Shown piece by piece: positions 19,586-23,042 of a stretch of 23,042 bases of DNA (the first letter of the stretch is position 1; each line of letters starts with the position of its first letter). The notes beneath the pieces were generated by a model. It had not been told where the DNA came from, ran no database searches, and saw nothing but the letters and a program-made list of their open reading frames with translations. The stretch comes from Branchiostoma floridae (lineage: Eukaryota; Chordata; Leptocardii; Amphioxiformes; Branchiostomatidae): assembly GCF_000003815.2 (NCBI RefSeq), contig NC_049980.1, forward strand, positions 1,664,862-1,687,903, in the 5' to 3' direction. Both the position numbers and the translations under genes were made by a program.

Positions 19586-19820
19586 TTATCTCAAGTCCTG
19601 AAGCCTTTCGGATATGGTGTGGGCGGCTGGTCTTTTGTTCGGGTCGCCGTGCCAGCATTCCTCCATCATAGCTGCCCACAGACCGGAGGGCGCCGTGCGA
19701 CCGGTCACATCAGGGCGGACGCCATCTTTGATCTTTTCCACGAAGGTGAAGTCATCGGCGGAGTCAAAGTTCTGGAAGGCGTAGATTCCGTACCACATCT
19801 CCCACAGCAATAGTCCAAAG
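19586..19820 (-). CDS. Protein kinase, last coding exon (C-lobe, subdomains IX-XI)
   Basis: The acceptor AATTATTTTTAG|C places the exon top at 19820, and the stop TAA is at 19586-19588. Joining the split codon TAC AG|C to the exon at 20421-20569 gives ADIYSFGLLLWEMWYG, the classic subdomain IX. It is followed by IKDGVRPDV and then MEECWHGDPNKRPAAHTISE, with the conserved CW..DP..RP of subdomain XI. The protein ends eight residues after this block, so the kinase domain is C-terminal. The CW-DP-RP style is typical of TK and TKL groups. Confidence 0.93.
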
Positions 19821-20420
19821 CTAAAAATAATTAAAGAAAAGTGATATTAGTCTATTAAATGTGCGGTCATGGAAAAGGTGAACGTAGTTTCCTCAGCAAA
19901 ACTGTTTGTCCTTACATGTACAGAATATGCCATACTGTCTGCCTGTGCCGCTTTGTCCTTGTAATACCCTGCTTTTTTTTCTTTTTGCTCTGTGTCAATC
20001 TGTTTATTTTTGTTGATCTCTTTCTCTTCCTCTCTCGCTCGCTCTCTTAATCTCCAAGCAAATCGAAGACTACTCTCCAAGCACACGTTCGGCTCTGAAT
20101 GTTGATAAGCGTTTTTAATATTTGACGGGCTTTCTATTTTGCCCAGTTTTCTGCACGTGGTAAGCGGACATTGAGAAAACGGTACAAACTAGAAAGCCCA
20201 ACAACATATCAAAAGCATCCAAGATCTAACTTCTGCTTGGAGGGTTGGCAAGTAACATTATCCAGTGGCTACCTTGCGTCCAACTGGCCAGTGTGCTTTA
20301 GTCCTTGGATATTGTAATTCCCCCCCCCCCCCCCCGCGGCCCCCCTTATACCACTATCTATCTTGTGCTTGCATGCATGTCTTTCTGGCATTCTCTTCCG
20401 TAGAAAAACCTAGTATATAC

Positions 20421-20569
20421 CTGTAGATATCTGCCTTACAGTTGTAGACTTCTCCCCTCAGCTTCTCCGGAGCGGCGTACATCAGGGCTCCTGCACGGGA
20501 GGTCCCGGCGATGACCTCCATTGGTTTGGCCAGGCCCAGGTCAGCAATCTTCACGGCCCCTCTCTTCAT
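20421..20569 (-). CDS. Protein kinase exon (activation segment, subdomains VII-VIII)
   Basis: The acceptor CCCTGTTTTCAG|ATG and donor ATCTACAG|GTATAT bound a 149-bp exon (phase 0 in, phase 2 out). It encodes VKIADLGLAKPMEVI with DLG in place of the usual DFG magnesium-binding motif. The threonine/serine-bearing loop GTSRAGALMYAAPEKL, with the APE motif, follows, and the exon ends at NCKADIY. The catalytic Asp of DLG is retained. DLG occurs in some active Ser/Thr kinases, so loss of activity is not implied. Confidence 0.93.
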
Positions 20570-21089
20570 CTGAAAACAGGGCAAGTGTTACGTCTCTGAC
20601 TTTGTCAACAATAGTCTGCAATGTGGCACTAATGCTCAAGATTTTGATGCTGCTGTGGTGCAGTATTGGTACCAACTGCCATGGTAACTGTCAAGCCCAG
20701 CAAAGCCTTGAATGAATAGAATAGTGCAGCATTGGTGCCGGACTGGGGTAGTATTAATGATAAAATGCGACTATAACCAACCAGCATCAATGCAGCACTA
20801 ATCCAGCATTAGATACCACTTTTGCATGGGTAACATAAACATTGAGCGACATATTTCCACGCAGCTGCTTAGTTTATAATATACACAAGGAGATCATACA
20901 ACTTTCGAGATGTCATCTTTATAGAAGTTTTCGGAAACAATTTATCATCTGATTCAGTGTAGGCCTATACACAGAAAAATCAATTCCAATACATGATGAA
21001 CTACTTGGGCCTCAATAGTTTATTCTTAATAGTTATGCAAATCCCTTAGGAGATAATGCATGGTTGTTTTTAATGGAATATGTCTTCAC
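20570..21089 (-). other. Kinase intron with short scattered motif repeats
   Basis: Intron between the catalytic-loop and activation-segment exons. Between about 20610 and 20820 the words GCAGTATTGGTACC, GCAGCATTGGTGCC, GCAGCACTAATCCAGCATTA and GGCACTAATGCT recur in both orientations, probably a decayed dispersed repeat. No coding potential is seen. Confidence 0.5.
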
Positions 21090-21223
21090 CAGAATGTTGT
21101 CTAGTTTGAGATCCCGGTGCACCAGGCCGTTGCCGTGGATGTAAGCGAGCCCCCTAGCGACCTGCACTGCATAGGTCCTCAGGAACTCCCTCGCCTTGAT
21201 GAAAGCTGGAGTGTCCATTGGGT
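21090..21223 (-). CDS. Protein kinase exon (catalytic loop, subdomain VIB), upstream end in gap
   Basis: The frame emerges from the gap at 21223 as [20 protein letters not shown] and continues [24 protein letters not shown] to the donor ATTCTG|GTGAAG (exon end at 21090, phase 0). HRDLKLDN contains the catalytic Asp, the Lys two residues later typical of Ser/Thr specificity, and the metal-binding Asn. The following exon starts in phase 0, so the reading frame continues correctly into VKIADLG. Confidence 0.92.
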
Positions 21224-21384
21224 NNNNNNNNNNNNNNNNNNNNNNNNNNNNNNNNNNNNNNNNNNNNNNNNNNNNNNNNNNNNNNNNNNNNNNNNNNNNN
21301 NNNNNNNNNNNNNNNNNNNNNNNNNNNNNNNNNNNNNNNNNNNNNNNNNNNNNNNNNNNNNNNNNNNNNNNNNNNNNNNNNNNN
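21224..21384. other. Assembly gap (161 N) within the kinase gene
   Basis: Removes the 5' part of the catalytic-loop exon and probably the hinge-encoding sequence (subdomains IV-V), which I cannot find elsewhere between 21385 and 22082. Confidence 0.95.
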
Positions 21385-22082
21385 AAACCATATGAATATA
21401 GAATATGGTATGCAAGGCTATTGTATTTCTACTATATGTCGTAAGACTAAAGGAGTCAATAAAAAATAAACAATAAACCACAGCAAGTAAATTTTATGGA
21501 TGGTATCAGCGCGCTCATTAATTTTTCCCTGAGATAGTGCACATGACGAGAAGGTACCATAATGGGAAATATATCGTGAGGTAGTCTTGTGACACTTGTG
21601 AGGAACATCTATATAACCATCCATGGGTGTAGTTATAGAAGTGAAGCTATTTCGATAGTAAAACTTGGCACCAATGTAGTAGCCATGACTGTGGCAAGTG
21701 CTACCTGTCAAGCTACTGCGTCATTTTGTGCACCTGAAACTGAAACCTCTTGAATACAGGAATAAAAGACTTGTTGTCTGTGATACCATGTACCATGTTT
21801 TGTCGCTTCAATTCTTGTTACAGTGTTTATGGTGTCTATTTTCAAAATCCAAATATCTTTTTTTTACCCATTTTGTTTTTTGCCGTCTCTCATTAAATTT
21901 GGAGCATGCATACGATGCCATCCATGGAATTTACTTGCCGTGGCCTAAGTGTGAATAGCGTGTTGGTTGGTTTAGATGATTGAAACTCGTATTGATGCAC
22001 AGTGTTATTCATGTAGATATGTATTATTTTCAGGATTGCTTTTACATCTTGAAACATGACAATAGAAAGAAGAGATACATAC
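21385..22082 (-). other. Kinase intron region, no exon found
   Basis: I searched the minus strand for the missing alpha-C end, beta-4/5 and hinge segments. No frame here shows a convincing kinase motif or a properly bounded exon. The sequence is AT-rich intron-like DNA. Confidence 0.5.
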
Positions 22083-22315
22083 TTAAGATTGTCTTCCTCG
22101 ACAAGGAACTCAGAGACCGTGTCAAATATGATGTCGTCCTTCAATATCTTCAGCGCCACAGGTTGTATGGAGCCGTCGGCTTTCTTGAGGCTCGCTCGGT
22201 ACACCGCCCCAAAACACCCCTCCGATATGAAGTCAGTGGTACGGTCACATGTGATATTGCCGTAGTCGATCTCGTACTTCCGGATGTCTCTCATGTACAA
22301 CGTGTCCAGATTGCC
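22083..22315 (-). CDS. Protein kinase exon (N-lobe, subdomains I-III)
   Basis: The acceptor TGTAGCTGCAG|GGCAAT and donor CTTAA|GTATGT bound a 233-bp exon. It encodes a lead-in GNLDTLYMRDIRKYEIDYGN, then the glycine-rich loop TDFISEGCFGAVYRASL. The ATP-anchoring lysine lies in PVALKIL, and the acidic helix SEFLVEEDNL probably holds the salt-bridge Glu. The first glycine of the loop is replaced by Ser (ISEGCFG), leaving two of three. Together with the other exons this is one kinase gene of TKL-like character, with a Tyr/Ser-Thr mixed signature. Which of the TKL families it belongs to, and whether there is an upstream ligand-binding or death-fold region, cannot be told from this window. Confidence 0.92.
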
Positions 22316-22670
22316 CTGCAGCTACATTTAGAACAACAATAACTTATGAATTGATGAAACTCTTTTTATATAGTAAGGTTCATTAGGCACGACCAGAAGT
22401 ACTTACTTCCCACGTTTCAATGTCTATCAGACATCATCATCAGGGTAAAATGATGGAAACTACTTCTTGATGCTACGTATATAGACGATGTAGGTGGCGC
22501 TGCAGCAGCAAGAATGCCGTCCCAAACGTTGCTCAGCTTGTGCCCCCCTCATCTCTGTTATTCTCTTTAATTTACTTTTATTCACACATAGGGTTGATAA
22601 CCGTTGATATAACAGTAAATGTGGACTAGCCATGAACGTTAATAAGAATTTGAATTCTGATCATAGCTGA
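22316..22670. other. Kinase upstream intron or flank, with hammerhead-like core
   Basis: No exon is recognised. A short motif at 22415-22443 on the minus strand resembles a hammerhead ribozyme core (listed separately). Confidence 0.4.
22415..22443 (-). ncRNA. Hammerhead-like core motif (relic candidate)
   Basis: On the minus strand CTGATGA is followed by a 6-bp hairpin GATGTC-TGATA-GACATT (one G-U pair) and then GAAAC, the order of a hammerhead core with stem II. One T is bulged before stem II, and I found no convincing stem I or III partner, so a working ribozyme is not supported. Penelope-like elements are known to carry such motifs, which makes a relic of one plausible. Confidence 0.25.
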
Positions 22671-23004
22671 CATTTAGAGACGCACTTGGTTGAATGTACG
22701 TCTTTTTCAATACGTCATCCACGTTTTGTTTGTCATTTCTGGGACTGGAGTCTTGCCGAATACACAAATAAAGATAGATTCAACTACATTCTGGGAAGCG
22801 ATAACCCTTACTGTGTACAAGTAGGCAAAAATATCCACGAATGCTTATACCGTAGATCCAATAGTGTAAATGGCATGCTAGACCTAATATGTTGATTTAT
22901 TCATATCTGTAGATATCCATATATGTCTGTTCGGTAAGTAGTTGTTATAGACCTTACGAAAGTCGCTGTACTTTTGTCGTGTCAATAAAGATTTTCTGAT
23001 TTCC
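22671..23004 (+). mobile_element. LINE 3' end: last coding part plus 3' UTR
   Basis: An open plus-strand frame (22671-22895) ends with KDRFNYILGSDNPYCVQVGK and then NIHECLYRR. This aligns in spacing and pattern with the C-terminus of the LINE at 7474 (KKTIFLLKSQNPLIIKEVGL and then FISHWLQRR). A 3' UTR of about 100 bp ends in TGTCAATAAAGATTTTCTG, a common LINE 3' terminus. The copy is severely 5'-truncated, begins near 22671 and is on the opposite strand to the kinase. Confidence 0.62.
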
Positions 23005-23005
23005 T

Positions 23006-23035
23006 AATAAATGCTGACGTTACTCAGCATTTATT
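23006..23035. repeat. Perfect 12-bp hairpin after the LINE end
   Basis: AATAAATGCTGA and TCAGCATTTATT are perfect arms with a CGTTAC loop. It begins a few bases after the LINE 3' end. Only 7 bp of window remain beyond it, so its context is unknown. Confidence 0.88.
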
Positions 23036-23042
23036 GTCAGAT

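Noticed and set aside
19619-20715. Plus-strand frames across the kinase exons
   Set aside because: Antisense shadows; the minus strand has conserved motifs and matching splice phases.

Overview
This is a stretch of animal nuclear genome, not a microbial one. It has split genes with GT-AG introns, a histone-type 3' stem-loop, CR1/RTE-type LINE fragments, mariner and hAT elements, several minisatellites and four runs of N. The repeat style (a PHD-finger LINE protein, very dense mixed repeats, intact genes in small islands) suggests a marine invertebrate deuterostome. Amphioxus (Branchiostoma) is my best guess, but that is inference.

Layout. 1-420: one weak exon candidate inside a diverged local duplication. 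1053-2190: a nearly perfect 156-bp tandem array. 3490-5395: copy 1 of a dispersed duplication, carrying a 439-bp hAT-like element (3684-4122) and an internal slice of an RTE-like reverse transcriptase (about 4372-5125). 5517-6463: a mariner-like element with long inverted repeats and no transposase. 6517-6831: a dead histone H2B gene that keeps its 3' stem-loop. 7208-7346: two stray minisatellite units. 7347-8371: the 3' part of a frameshifted LINE on the minus strand. 8701-9636 and 14568-15676: two copies of an unclassified element with a CAAGGAGGTT hairpin followed by an extraordinary density of TCACAT/ATGTGA words. 9637-12292: a tandem array of about 220-bp units, interrupted by an assembly gap. 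12803-13369: an intact small C2H2 zinc-finger gene. 16141-16713: a PHD-finger LINE ORF1-like fragment (minus). 16714-17650: a 57-bp minisatellite with a 167-bp three-unit higher-order repeat. 17690-18605: copy 2 of the dispersed duplication, with the empty hAT site. 19586-22315: four visible minus-strand exons of a protein kinase gene. 22671-23004: the 3' end of another LINE (plus).

Two loci look like functional host genes: the zinc-finger ORF and the TKL-like kinase, whose exon phases and motifs fit together across the visible splice junctions. They share no evident pathway. Almost everything else is mobile or tandem DNA. The most interesting items are the TCACAT-dense elements, the 156-bp array in which each unit resembles a mini-exon plus a 39-nt intron, the minisatellite directly upstream of a LINE ORF1 on the same strand, the filled/empty hAT site pair, and the RTE slice that lacks both ends.
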